Assembly: GCF_914271485.1 (NCBI RefSeq) | Contig: NZ_CAJZAG010000001.1 | Span: 744,001 to 808,000, forward strand | Reading direction: 5' to 3' | DNA length: 64,000 bases | DNA from: Cupriavidus pampae | Lineage (GTDB): Bacteria; Pseudomonadota; Gammaproteobacteria; Burkholderiales; Burkholderiaceae | The notes under the pieces: model-generated | What the model was told of the DNA's origin: nothing | What the model saw: only the letters and a program-made list of their open reading frames with translations | The model's database searches: none | Made by a program: the position numbers and the translations under genes | Part shown: in pieces, positions 45,081 to 53,586 of the stretch | How the letters are laid out: each line of letters starts with the position of its first letter | Position numbering within the stretch: position 1 is the first letter of the stretch

Positions 45081-46073
45081 ATGCAACGCCGCAATTTCCT
45101 CGCCCGTCTGGGCATGTTCGCCTCGGTTGGCGCCATTGGCACGATCGGCCTGACCGCATTGCCCGCGCAGGCGCAGGCCGACAAGTTTCCGCAGCGCCCG
45201 ATCCGCCTGGTCATCGGCTATACCGCCGGCGGCTCCACCGACGTCCCATTCCGTGTGCTGGCCGACAACGCCTCCAAGATCCTCGGCCAACCGGTGATCG
45301 TCGAGAACAAGCCCGGTGCCGGTGGTGTGCTGCCCGCGCAGATGATGCAGAACACGGCGCCCGATGGCTACACGCTGGCGCAGGTAGCCATGCCGGTGTA
45401 CCGGCTGCCGTACACGACCAAGATCAACTGGGATCCGGTCAAGGACCTGCAGTACGTGATCAATCTGGCGGGTTACTCGTTCGGTCTGGTCGTGCCGGCC
45501 GATTCGCCGATCAAGACGATGCAGGAATACATCGCGTATGCCAAGGCCAATCCGGGCAAGCTGACCTACGGCACGCCGGGCGCGCTGACCACGTTGCACA
45601 TCACGATGGAAGAGCTGGCGCTGAACGCTGGGGTCCAGTTCTCGCATATCCCGTACAAGGGTAACTCGGAGTCGATGCAGGCGCTGCTGGGCGGCCACGT
45701 GATGTCGGTGGCGGATACGCCCGCGTGGGCACCGTACGTCGAGTCGGGCCGTCTGCGCCTGCTGTCGACGTGGGGCGAGAAGCGCTCGGCGCGCTTCCCG
45801 AATGTGCCGACCCTCAAGGAACTCGGCCTCAATATCGTGCAGACCTCGCCGTTCGGTCTCGTGGTGCCCAAAGGCACCGACCCGAAGATCGTGCAGAAGC
45901 TGCACGACGCGTTCAAGCAGGCCATGGAGATGCCGAACTATCGCGAGTCGCTGGCCAAGTTCGACATGGAGCCGTACTACATGAGCAGCGCCGACTATGC
46001 GAAGTTCTCCGCCGATACGGTGAAGAAAGAGAAGGCGATCATCGAGAAGCTCGGTCTGGCCAAGGCACAGTAA
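45081..46073 (+). CDS. Bug-family tripartite tricarboxylate transporter binding protein
   Basis: Periplasmic solute-binding protein, 330 residues. The leader MQRRNFLARLGMFASVG has an RRNFL twin-arginine-like start and ends at LPAQAQA. Bug hallmarks: RPIRLVIGYTAGGSTDVPFR, IVENKPGAGGVLPAQ, HIPYKGNSESMQALLGG. No TctA/TctB membrane genes lie nearby, as is usual for orphan Bug proteins in this group. Followed after eight bases by a YbgC-type thioesterase. Confidence 0.93.
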   Translation: MQRRNFLARLGMFASVGAIGTIGLTALPAQAQADKFPQRPIRLVIGYTAGGSTDVPFRVLADNASKILGQPVIVENKPGAGGVLPAQMMQNTAPDGYTLAQVAMPVYRLPYTTKINWDPVKDLQYVINLAGYSFGLVVPADSPIKTMQEYIAYAKANPGKLTYGTPGALTTLHITMEELALNAGVQFSHIPYKGNSESMQALLGGHVMSVADTPAWAPYVESGRLRLLSTWGEKRSARFPNVPTLKELGLNIVQTSPFGLVVPKGTDPKIVQKLHDAFKQAMEMPNYRESLAKFDMEPYYMSSADYAKFSADTVKKEKAIIEKLGLAKAQ

Positions 46074-46081
46074 TCACAGTC

Positions 46082-46519
46082 ATGGCCAAAAGCGATTTCC
46101 GGCATGGCATGCCATTGCGCGTGCGTTGGGCTGAAGTCGATCCGCAATCGATCGTCTTCAATGCGCATTACCTGACGTACTGCGATATTTGCGTCACCGA
46201 GTACTGGCGCGCGCTCGGCATTCGCTACCCGGAGGACGTGCTCGGCGCGCACGGCGTGGATATCTTCGTGGTCAAGTCGACGCTCGAGTATCACGCGTCG
46301 GCGCGCTTTGACGACCAGCTGGATATCCGCGGCCGCATGGCGCGGCTGGGACGCTCCAGCATGCTCTTCCGCGTGGAGATGTATCGCGGGGAAGAGCATC
46401 TGATCACGGGCGAGATCGTGTACGTGTGCGCGGATCCCGCAACGCAGAAGTCGGCGCCGATTCCAGGGCCGGTGCGCGAGATCATCGAGGCGTACGAAGT
46501 GGTCGCGCCGGACCGCTAA
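46082..46519 (+). CDS. YbgC/4-hydroxybenzoyl-CoA thioesterase family protein
   Basis: Hotdog thioesterase, 145 residues. The motif RVRWAEVDPQSIVFNAHYLTYCD contains the family's catalytic Asp (WxEVDxxxxxxNxxY). Lies eight bases after the Bug gene, so the pair is probably one transcript; the Bug ligand may then be an acid handled as a CoA ester. Confidence 0.9.
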   Translation: MAKSDFRHGMPLRVRWAEVDPQSIVFNAHYLTYCDICVTEYWRALGIRYPEDVLGAHGVDIFVVKSTLEYHASARFDDQLDIRGRMARLGRSSMLFRVEMYRGEEHLITGEIVYVCADPATQKSAPIPGPVREIIEAYEVVAPDR

Positions 46520-46658
46520 GGGCCGCTAACGTATCCCTTTGTATCCGGCCAAAGTCGCGATACAGCCACACACAAAAAGCCGCTTTCCAGACACGTACGG
46601 CATGAACGGCCTCCCTAGACTGTGTTGCATCCGAACCAGTCAACCGAGGAGAACGTTC

Positions 46659-48017
46659 ATGTCGTATCGCGTCAATCGTGGGGCCGTGCAACAGAAGCCG
46701 GCAAGCCGAGTCCTGAGTCTGCATGCCATCGCCGCCGCCAGCGCCTTTGCCGCGGTCGCGTTTATCGGGTTTGCGCAGCCTGCTCATGCTGCCGACGCGG
46801 CGAAGCCCGCGGTCACCGCCAAGGCCACGCAGGCCGACGAAAGCATTCGTCCGTTCCACGTGCATGTGCCACAGGCGCAGCTGGACGACCTGCGCCGCCG
46901 CATCGCCGCGACGCGCTGGCCCGACAAGGAAACCGTGGCCGACGATACGCAAGGCATCCAGCTGGCACGCGTGCAGGAACTCGTGCGCTACTGGGGCAAG
47001 GGCTATGACTGGCGCAAGGCCGAGGCCCAGCTCAATGCGTTGCCGCAGTTCGTCACGAAGATCGATGGCGTGGATATCCATTTCATCCACGTGAAGTCGC
47101 GCAACCCCAATGCGCTGCCGCTGCTTCTCACGCATGGCTGGCCGGGCTCGATCTTCGAGTTCGTCAACACGATCGGCCCGCTGACCAATCCCACTGCTTA
47201 CGGCGGTCGCGCCGAAGATGCGTTCGACGTGATCATCCCGTCGATTCCGGGCTATGGCTTTTCGGGCCGGCCCACCGAACTGGGCTGGGGGCCGGACCGC
47301 ACCGCGCGGGCGTGGGACACACTGGTGAAGCGCCTCGGCTATACGCATTACGTCTCGCAGGGCGGTGATCATGGCTCGGTCATCTCGGACGCGCTGGCAC
47401 GTCAGGCGCCCCCGGGGCTCAAGGCCATCCACCTGAACATGCCGGCGACCGTGCCTGGCGGGCTGATGAAGTCGATCCTGAGCGGCGATCCGGCACCGTC
47501 GGAACTCACGGCTTCCGAGCGCGATGCGTACCAGTCGCTGAGCACATTCTTCGGCCGCAATGCCGCGTATGGCGCGATGATGGTCACGCGTCCGCAGACC
47601 ATCGGCTATTCGCTGACCGACTCGCCCGCGTCGCTGGCGGCCTTCACGTACGAGAAGATCGCGGCATGGAGCGATAGCAACGGCCAGCCCGAGCGAGTGC
47701 TGACGCGCGATGCGATTCTCAACGACATCACGCTGTATTGGCTCACCAACACCGGGGCATCGTCGTCGCGGTTCTATTGGGAAAACAATAACAACAACTT
47801 CAGCGCGGACGCGCAGAAGACGCGCGACATCAAGGTACCGGTGGCTATCAGCGTGTTCCCGCACGAGATCTATCGCGCGCCGGAGAGCTGGAGCAAGCAG
47901 GCCTACCCATCGCTGATGTACTACAACCAGGTGGCCAAGGGCGGCCACTTCGCGGCGTGGGAACAACCGCAGCTGTTCGCGGAAGAACTGCGCGCGGCGT
48001 TCAAGTCAGTACGTTGA
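46659..48017 (+). CDS. Exported epoxide-hydrolase-like protein (EHN family)
   Basis: Alpha/beta hydrolase of 452 residues with a signal peptide of about 44 residues ending PAHAADA, so periplasmic. The N-terminal EHN domain (RPFHVHVPQAQLDDLRRRIAATRWP) precedes a catalytic domain with THGWPGSIFEF (oxyanion), nucleophile Asp in SQGGDHGSVISD and C-terminal His in KGGHFAAWEQP. Related to microsomal epoxide hydrolases. Stand-alone gene behind GAGGAG, closed by a strong terminator. Confidence 0.9.
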   Translation: MSYRVNRGAVQQKPASRVLSLHAIAAASAFAAVAFIGFAQPAHAADAAKPAVTAKATQADESIRPFHVHVPQAQLDDLRRRIAATRWPDKETVADDTQGIQLARVQELVRYWGKGYDWRKAEAQLNALPQFVTKIDGVDIHFIHVKSRNPNALPLLLTHGWPGSIFEFVNTIGPLTNPTAYGGRAEDAFDVIIPSIPGYGFSGRPTELGWGPDRTARAWDTLVKRLGYTHYVSQGGDHGSVISDALARQAPPGLKAIHLNMPATVPGGLMKSILSGDPAPSELTASERDAYQSLSTFFGRNAAYGAMMVTRPQTIGYSLTDSPASLAAFTYEKIAAWSDSNGQPERVLTRDAILNDITLYWLTNTGASSSRFYWENNNNNFSADAQKTRDIKVPVAISVFPHEIYRAPESWSKQAYPSLMYYNQVAKGGHFAAWEQPQLFAEELRAAFKSVR

Positions 48018-48038
48018 GGTTAGGGGAGTCGAAGTAAG

Positions 48039-48065
48039 AAGGCCCGGCAATGCCGGGCCTTTTTG
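48039..48065. terminator. Bidirectional intrinsic terminator
   Basis: AAGGCCCGGC-AAT-GCCGGGCCTT followed by TTT, about 10 bp of stem. Lies between the convergent epoxide-hydrolase-like (+) and IclR (-) genes. Confidence 0.9.
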
Positions 48066-48105
48066 CGTTATCGCTGCACGACGCAGGCGGCGATGGTTGC
48101 CTCGG

Positions 48106-48819
48106 CTACCCGAGCGGATAGAGTTTCTCGCACCACGCGGCGCTTGCGCCCAGCGCCTTCGACAACTTTCTCGCCGCGACCAATTGCACGCGCGCGATCT
48201 CCCTGCGGTCGGCGGCTTCGAGCCGGGAAGCGGGGCCGGAGAGCGTCAGCGCGGCCATGAACTTGTCGCCCGCGCCGAACAGGGGCGTGGCGAACGCGGC
48301 CGTATAGACATCGCGCGCGCCGGAGGTGAACCACGGCAGTGGTTCCTCGCGCCGTGCGGCAGCATCGTCCTTGCCCCAGTACTTCAGCACCGACCCGATC
48401 GCTGTGTCGTCCAGCGGCAGGATCGTGCCGGGCAAGCGGGTTTCGCGCAGGCCTTCGCTGGGCTCCGCGCGGTACAGGCACATGCGCTGCTCGTCGCCAT
48501 GCAGCACGTAGTAGGACGCGCTCTCGCGCGTGGCCAGTGCCAGCTCCTGCAGCACTGGCTCGATCACCGAGCCCAGCTGGAACGATTGCTCATAGAGCTT
48601 GCCGAGGTACAGCACCCGCGGGCCGAGTGCATAACGCCCATCGGCGGTGCGGGCCACGTAGCTCATGCGCTCCAGCGAATTCAACAGGCGGAAGACGGTC
48701 GTCTTGTGCATGCCGGACGCCGTGGAGAGCTGGGCCAGCGACAGGATTTCGGCCCCGAGCCTGAAGCAATCCAGCAATCCCAGCGCTTTCTCGACTGCCG
48801 CCACACCATGGTTACTCAT
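48106..48819 (-). CDS. IclR-family regulator
   Basis: Regulator of 237 residues: N-terminal winged HTH (AAVEKALGLLDCF ... LAQLSTASGMHKTTVFRLLNSL) and C-terminal GAF-like effector domain (EPVLQELALATRESASYYVL onward). ATG 48819 chosen; the extension to 48894 runs across the operator. Divergent from the catabolic operon beginning at 48997. Two identical-type palindromes lie in the shared promoter, one in its own leader. Confidence 0.92.
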   Translation of the reverse strand: MSNHGVAAVEKALGLLDCFRLGAEILSLAQLSTASGMHKTTVFRLLNSLERMSYVARTADGRYALGPRVLYLGKLYEQSFQLGSVIEPVLQELALATRESASYYVLHGDEQRMCLYRAEPSEGLRETRLPGTILPLDDTAIGSVLKYWGKDDAAARREEPLPWFTSGARDVYTAAFATPLFGAGDKFMAALTLSGPASRLEAADRREIARVQLVAARKLSKALGASAAWCEKLYPLG

Positions 48820-48859
48820 CGTAATGGTCGGGTTGGTCCGATTGGTGATGGAGTGTCCA

Positions 48860-48874
48860 TTGTACTGTGTACAA
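48860..48874. promoter_or_regulatory. Operator palindrome TTGTAC-N3-GTACAA (IclR side)
   Basis: Perfect 6-3-6 palindrome with TGT as spacer, 40 bases before the IclR ATG. An additional TTGTAC half-site follows at 48882-48887. Same arms as the site at 48961, 101 bases away. Confidence 0.75.
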
Positions 48875-48960
48875 CGACGTTTTGTACCGCGCAAGGGTTA
48901 ACGACAAGTGGAGCCATCACTGTAACGGACTATAGTTGCCACACAGTAAATGAAACGACG

Positions 48961-48975
48961 TTGTACAGAGTACAA
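48961..48975. promoter_or_regulatory. Operator palindrome TTGTAC-N3-GTACAA (operon side)
   Basis: Perfect 6-3-6 palindrome with AGA as spacer, 21 bases before the first operon ATG, overlapping the likely transcript start. It is preceded by AACGACG, the same bases as beside the half-site at 48882. Confidence 0.75.
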
Positions 48976-48996
48976 CGCGCAGAAAGGAGACAACCA

Positions 48997-49967
48997 ATGC
49001 GTGCGATCCGAACCCTCTATCTCGCGGCCATCGCCATGACGGCGCTGACTGCCATGCCCGCTTATGCCGCGTGGCCGGATGACCGTCCGATCGAGGTGTA
49101 TGTGGGATTCGCCGCCGGCGGCGGCACCGATCTGCTGGCGCGTGCGATGGCGCCATACCTGCAGAAGCATCTGGGCGGCAAGGCACGCGTCATCGTGGTG
49201 AACAAGCCCGGTGCCTCGGGCGAGATCGCTTACGCCGCGCTGTCCCGTGCGGCAGCGGACGGCTACACCGTCGGCATCGTCTCCACGCCGTCCCTGCTGA
49301 CCATCCCGATCCAGCGCAAGCCGAAGTACGAAGCCGCGTCCATCGTGCCGCTGGCGCGTGTGATCGACGACCCTGCCATGTTCGTGGTGGCAGGGGACAG
49401 CAAGCTCGCCTCGATGGCGGATCTCGTCAAGCTGCTAAAGGCCATCCCGAAGGCCTGTCGATGGGCAGTAACGGCATCGGCACCAATGGACATATGGCGG
49501 CGCTGGCGCTGCAGCAGGCCACTGGCGCCAAGGTCAATCACATCCCGTTTGCGGGCACGTCGCAGACCAAGACCAGCCTGCTTGGCCACCACATCGACGT
49601 GATGGCCATGAGCACCACCGAGTTCACCGAAGCGGACCGCGCCTCGAAGGACGTGAAGGTGCTGGCGCAGCTCGGTACGGAGCGTCGTCCCGGCCTGGTG
49701 GCGGACGTGCCCACGGCGCGCGAGCAGAAGCTTGACATCACGATCTCGTCGGAGCGCGGCTTTGCCGCGCCACGTGGCTTGCCGCCCGAGATTGCCCGAC
49801 GGCTGCAGGACGCCATCGAGGCCACGGTCAAGGACCCCGAATTCCTGTCGCGCGCGGTGAACGAAGCGCGCGGCATCTCGTATCTTTCCGGCGCCGCGTG
49901 GACCCAGCACATGGCCACCCAGCGCGGCAAGTTCGAAGGCCTATGGAAGCTTGCTTCCGCACAGTAA
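48997..49967 (+). pseudogene. Bug-family binding protein, interrupted by a one-base frameshift
   Basis: Periplasmic solute-binding protein of about 323 residues if repaired. Leader MRAIRTLYLAAIAMTAL ends at AYAAWP; then IEVYVGFAAGGGTDLLAR, VVNKPGASGEIAYAAL. After codon 149 (49443) the frame is lost; inserting one C after 49443 restores AHPEGLSMGSNGIG and the rest (HIPFAGTSQTKTSLLGHHID to the end). A single C missing from a short C run suggests either recent inactivation or a sequencing error. First gene of the IclR-controlled operon; a second, intact Bug gene lies at 51666. Confidence 0.88.
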
Positions 49968-50003
49968 GCACCGATCGTCAGTCCCCCATTTCAGGAGTTG
50001 TAG

Positions 50004-50702
50004 ATGAGCACCCAAGCCAAAGCATCCCCCGCGATCCGTCGCGATATCGAGCGCGTTTCGCCAGAACTGGTCGAGCGTGCGTCCAGGTTCCAGGCCGCCA
50101 TCCTTGCCGATGTGGTGGGGCGTCGCGGCACGCTCAATGCCCGCGTGCAGGGGCTGTCCCGCGCGATGAAAGTGTGCGGCCCGGCGCTGACCGTCGAAGT
50201 GCGCCCGGGCGACAACCTGATGTTCCACGTTGCGCTCGCCATCGGGCAACCCGGCGACGTGATCGTCGTGGATGGCAAGGGCGATCAGACGGCGGCCTTG
50301 TGCGGCGAGATCATGGCCACGCAGGCGCAGGCCTCGGGCCTTGCCGGTTTCGTGATCGATGCCGCCGTGCGCGATTCGCATGAACTGGCGGGTGGCGCGT
50401 TCCCGGTGTTCTCGGCCGGCACCAACCCGTGCGGTCCGACCAAGGCCATCGGCGGTCTGGTCAACTGGCCCGCTTCGGTCGCTGGCGTTGCCGTCAATCC
50501 GGGCGATCTGATCGTGGGCGATGCGGACGGGGTGGTGGTGATTCCGCGCAATGACGTCGCCGCGATTCTGGATCTGGCGCAGAAGAAAGTCGATGCGGAG
50601 GCCAAGCGTATCGCCGCGATCAAGGCGGGCGAACTGCGTCCGGGCTGGCTCGACAAGGAACTGCGCGCGGCCGGTGTGCTCGCTGAAGGGGAAGCGCTGT
50701 GA
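50004..50702 (+). CDS. RraA-like / 4-hydroxy-4-methyl-2-oxoglutarate aldolase family protein
   Basis: Class II metal-dependent pyruvate aldolase fold, 232 residues. Key segments: FQAAILADVVGRRGTL, CGPALTVEVRPGDNL, VVDGKGDQTAALCGEIMATQA, and GFVIDAAVRDSHEL with the Arg-Asp pair that binds substrate and metal. RraA (RNase E inhibitor) is the same fold but is shorter and lacks the C-terminal extension seen here; catabolic context favours an aldolase. Overlaps the dehydrogenase start by four bases (GTGA). Confidence 0.88.
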   Translation: MSTQAKASPAIRRDIERVSPELVERASRFQAAILADVVGRRGTLNARVQGLSRAMKVCGPALTVEVRPGDNLMFHVALAIGQPGDVIVVDGKGDQTAALCGEIMATQAQASGLAGFVIDAAVRDSHELAGGAFPVFSAGTNPCGPTKAIGGLVNWPASVAGVAVNPGDLIVGDADGVVVIPRNDVAAILDLAQKKVDAEAKRIAAIKAGELRPGWLDKELRAAGVLAEGEAL

Positions 50703-51643
50703 GCGCCGGCAAGAAACCCGCGCTGGTGGTCACGGGCAATGACCTCGCGCCCGAGGCGCTCGCGTTGCTGAACGACTTCGAGGTGTGCTTCGCTGGCAAG
50801 CAGTGCAGCGAAGAGACCGTGCTGGCAATGGTTGCGGAGAAGGATCCGGTCGCCATCATCGTGCGGTACGGCAAGATCGGCGCCCGCGTCATGGACGCCG
50901 CGCCTGCGCTGAAGGTCATTTCGAAGCATGGCAGCGGTATCGATGTCATCGACCAGAACGCCGCGGCCGAGCGCGGCATCGCGGTCAAGGCGGCTGTCGG
51001 CGCCAATGCCGTGGCCGTGGCGGAGCACGCCTGGGCGTTGATCCTGGCCTGCGCGAAAGCCGTGCCGCAGCTGAACGATCGCATGCGCGCGGGCCACTGG
51101 GACAAGGCTACGCACAAGTCGGTCGAGCTGAACGGCCGCACGTTGGGCATCGTCGGGTTGGGCGAGATCGGACGCCGCGCCGCGTCGGTGGGCGTTGCGC
51201 TGGGCATGCGCGTGGTCGCCTTCGATCCGTACGCGAAGTCGGTGCCGGATGGCGTGACCCGCGTGGATAACCTGTCGCAGCTCTATCGCGAGTCTGATGT
51301 CGTGTCGCTGCATTGCCCACTGACGGACGACAACCGCGGCATGATCAATCGCGAGACGCTGGCCCAGTTCAAGGACGGTGCCATGCTGGTGAACACGGCG
51401 CGTGGCGGCCTGATCGACGAGCCCGCGTTGGCCGAGGCATTGGCGAGCGGCAAGCTTCGCGCGGCGGGCCTCGACAGCTTTGCGGTGGAACCGATGCCGG
51501 TGCCGCATCCGTTTCAACAGATCCCCAACCTCATCCTGTCGCCGCATATCGGCGGCGTCAGCGATGCGGCGTATATCAATATGGGGGTGGGCGCGGCGAA
51601 GAACGTGCTCGCCGTGCTGGAAGACGCCGCGACGGCGGTATAA
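50699..51643 (+). CDS. D-2-hydroxyacid dehydrogenase (NAD-dependent)
   Basis: Oxidises or reduces a D-2-hydroxyacid. 314 residues, GTG start overlapping the aldolase stop. Nucleotide site VGLGEIGRRAASVG, catalytic Arg in NTARGGLIDE, Glu in DSFAVEPMP, His in LSPHIGGVSD. Coupled to the aldolase, so probably oxidises the hydroxyacid to the keto acid that is cleaved, or reduces the product. Confidence 0.93.
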   Translation: MSAGKKPALVVTGNDLAPEALALLNDFEVCFAGKQCSEETVLAMVAEKDPVAIIVRYGKIGARVMDAAPALKVISKHGSGIDVIDQNAAAERGIAVKAAVGANAVAVAEHAWALILACAKAVPQLNDRMRAGHWDKATHKSVELNGRTLGIVGLGEIGRRAASVGVALGMRVVAFDPYAKSVPDGVTRVDNLSQLYRESDVVSLHCPLTDDNRGMINRETLAQFKDGAMLVNTARGGLIDEPALAEALASGKLRAAGLDSFAVEPMPVPHPFQQIPNLILSPHIGGVSDAAYINMGVGAAKNVLAVLEDAATAV

Positions 51644-51665
51644 AAAGCAGTTGCAGGAGACAACG

Positions 51666-52646
51666 ATGTTGCATCGCGCATTTGCATGGACGACCGCCGT
51701 CTCGGCGGTCGTATGTGGGCTGATGGCCGTGGCCCAGCCTTCGCTGGCCGCCTACCCGGACAAGCCGGTCAGAATCGTCGTGCCCAATCCGCCCGGCGGC
51801 GCCGTCGATGTGGTGACGCGAAAGATCGCGCAGAAGCTCACCCTGCAGATGGGGCAGAGCTTCGTGGTCGAGAACAAGCCCGGCGCATCGGGCACCATCG
51901 GCACGACGCAGGTGGTCAACGCACCGGCCGATGGTTACACGCTGCTGGCCAACGACAATTCCTACACCACGCTGCCGTACGTGTTCAAGAAGCTGAACTG
52001 GGATCATCAGAGCGCACTCGTGCCCATCGCACCGTTCGCGTTTTCGCCGGTGGTCGTGGGCGTCAAGGCGGATTCGCGCTTCAAGGATCTCGCGTCGCTG
52101 GTCGCCTATGCCAAGGCGCATCCGGGCGAAGTCACGTTCGGCTCGGGCGGCCCGGGCAGCTCGCCACACTTCTCGGCGGAGGCGTTTCAGCAGGCAGCGG
52201 GCATCAGGCTGATGCATGTGCCGTACAAGGGCGCTGGCGAAGCGATGGTCGGCTTGCTGGGCGGCAGTGTCGATCTGCTCGTGGTGTCCACGCCTACCGC
52301 GCTGGCGCCGGTCAAGGGCAACCAGATGCGCCTGCTTGGGATCAGCGGCAGCAAGCGCATCGATGTGTTTCCGAACGTGCCCACGTTCGCGGAGGCGGGC
52401 GTGCCGGCGTTCGGTCTGTTCAACTGGTCCGGGCTGGCCGCGCCAAAGGGCACGCCCAAGGAGATCGTCGCGCGCCTGCAGGCTGAGATCCAGAAAGCGC
52501 TGCAAGCGCCGGATATGACGCAGTTTCTCGCGCAGATGGGCTCACAACCCGGTAATCTGGACAGCGCGGCGTTCGCGCAACTGATCCAGCGCGAGACCAC
52601 GCAGTGGGCCACGGTGGCGCAGAAAGCCAATATCGAAAAGCAATGA
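51666..52646 (+). CDS. Bug-family binding protein
   Basis: Intact periplasmic solute-binding protein, 326 residues, signal peptide ending PSLAAYP. RIVVPNPPGGAVDVVTRKIA, VVENKPGASGTIGT and HVPYKGAGEAMVGLLGG are the family segments. Second Bug gene of this operon and presumably the working one, as the first is frameshifted; 22 bases after the dehydrogenase. Confidence 0.93.
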   Translation: MLHRAFAWTTAVSAVVCGLMAVAQPSLAAYPDKPVRIVVPNPPGGAVDVVTRKIAQKLTLQMGQSFVVENKPGASGTIGTTQVVNAPADGYTLLANDNSYTTLPYVFKKLNWDHQSALVPIAPFAFSPVVVGVKADSRFKDLASLVAYAKAHPGEVTFGSGGPGSSPHFSAEAFQQAAGIRLMHVPYKGAGEAMVGLLGGSVDLLVVSTPTALAPVKGNQMRLLGISGSKRIDVFPNVPTFAEAGVPAFGLFNWSGLAAPKGTPKEIVARLQAEIQKALQAPDMTQFLAQMGSQPGNLDSAAFAQLIQRETTQWATVAQKANIEKQ

Positions 52647-52671
52647 CGAGACACACTCGCGGAGAACGCTG

Positions 52672-53586
52672 ATGCAGTGGCTACAACCCCCCGTCGTGCG
52701 CGATGCCGAGGTGCTGACCCGGCTGCCCGACGCTTTTCGCCGGCACGACCGCGACAATGCGTGGTCGCTCGCCAACCGCGGCGGCGCATCGGTCGATTCG
52801 TTCCTTGAAGGCCCCGTGTGGGCGGACGGCCATCTATGGGTGACCGACATCCCTTATGGCCGCGTGTTCCGTGTGTCGATGGGCGGCGACTGGAAGCTGG
52901 TGGCGGAGTTCGATGGCGAGCCCAATGGTATGAAGCGCATGGCCGACGGCAGTTTCCTGATGACGGATTACCGCCACGGCCTGATGCGCCTCGACGCGAA
53001 CACCGGCATCGTCACGCCGTTTCTGGAACGTAGAAATTCGGAACGCTTTCGCGGCGTCAACGACCTGACGTTCGATGCGGCGGGCAATCTGTACTTTACC
53101 GATCAGGGCCAGTCCGGCCTGCACGACCCCACCGGTCGCGTCTACCGCCTGGCGCCGGACGGCAGGCTGGATATCCTGATCGACAACGCGCCAAGCCCGA
53201 ATGGTCTGGTCCTGTCACCCGATGAGAAGGTCCTCTACGTCGCCATGACGCGCGGCAACTGCGTATGGCGTGTCCCGTTGCAGGCGGATGGGTCGGTCAG
53301 CAAGGTCGGTCAGTTCTTTACTTCGTATGGGCCAAGCGGTCCCGATGGTCTGGCCATGCGGGCAGACGGTTTCCTGCTCGTCGCCAACCCGGGGCTCGGT
53401 TATGTCTGGGTGCTGAACCATCGCGCCGAACCTGTCGAGGTCATCCGCACGCCGGTCGGTGCATCGCTGACCAACCTCTGCTTTGGTGGGGCCGATGGCA
53501 AGTTGCTGCTGATGACCGAATCCACGACCGGGTCGATCCTGTGCGCGGAGATGCCCGAACGCGGTGCGCCGGTGCATGCGCGTTAG
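52672..53586 (+). CDS. SMP-30/gluconolactonase-family lactonase
   Basis: Six-bladed propeller hydrolase, 304 residues, opens lactones or related esters. Metal ligands: Glu in FLEGPVWADG (about residue 47), Asn in RGVNDLTFDAAGNLYFTD, Asn in SPNGLVLSPD and Asp in SGPDGLAMRADG. Ends the IclR-controlled operon; its stop overlaps the convergent amidohydrolase stop. A lactone substrate feeding dehydrogenase and aldolase would be a complete short route. Confidence 0.92.
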   Translation: MQWLQPPVVRDAEVLTRLPDAFRRHDRDNAWSLANRGGASVDSFLEGPVWADGHLWVTDIPYGRVFRVSMGGDWKLVAEFDGEPNGMKRMADGSFLMTDYRHGLMRLDANTGIVTPFLERRNSERFRGVNDLTFDAAGNLYFTDQGQSGLHDPTGRVYRLAPDGRLDILIDNAPSPNGLVLSPDEKVLYVAMTRGNCVWRVPLQADGSVSKVGQFFTSYGPSGPDGLAMRADGFLLVANPGLGYVWVLNHRAEPVEVIRTPVGASLTNLCFGGADGKLLLMTESTTGSILCAEMPERGAPVHAR

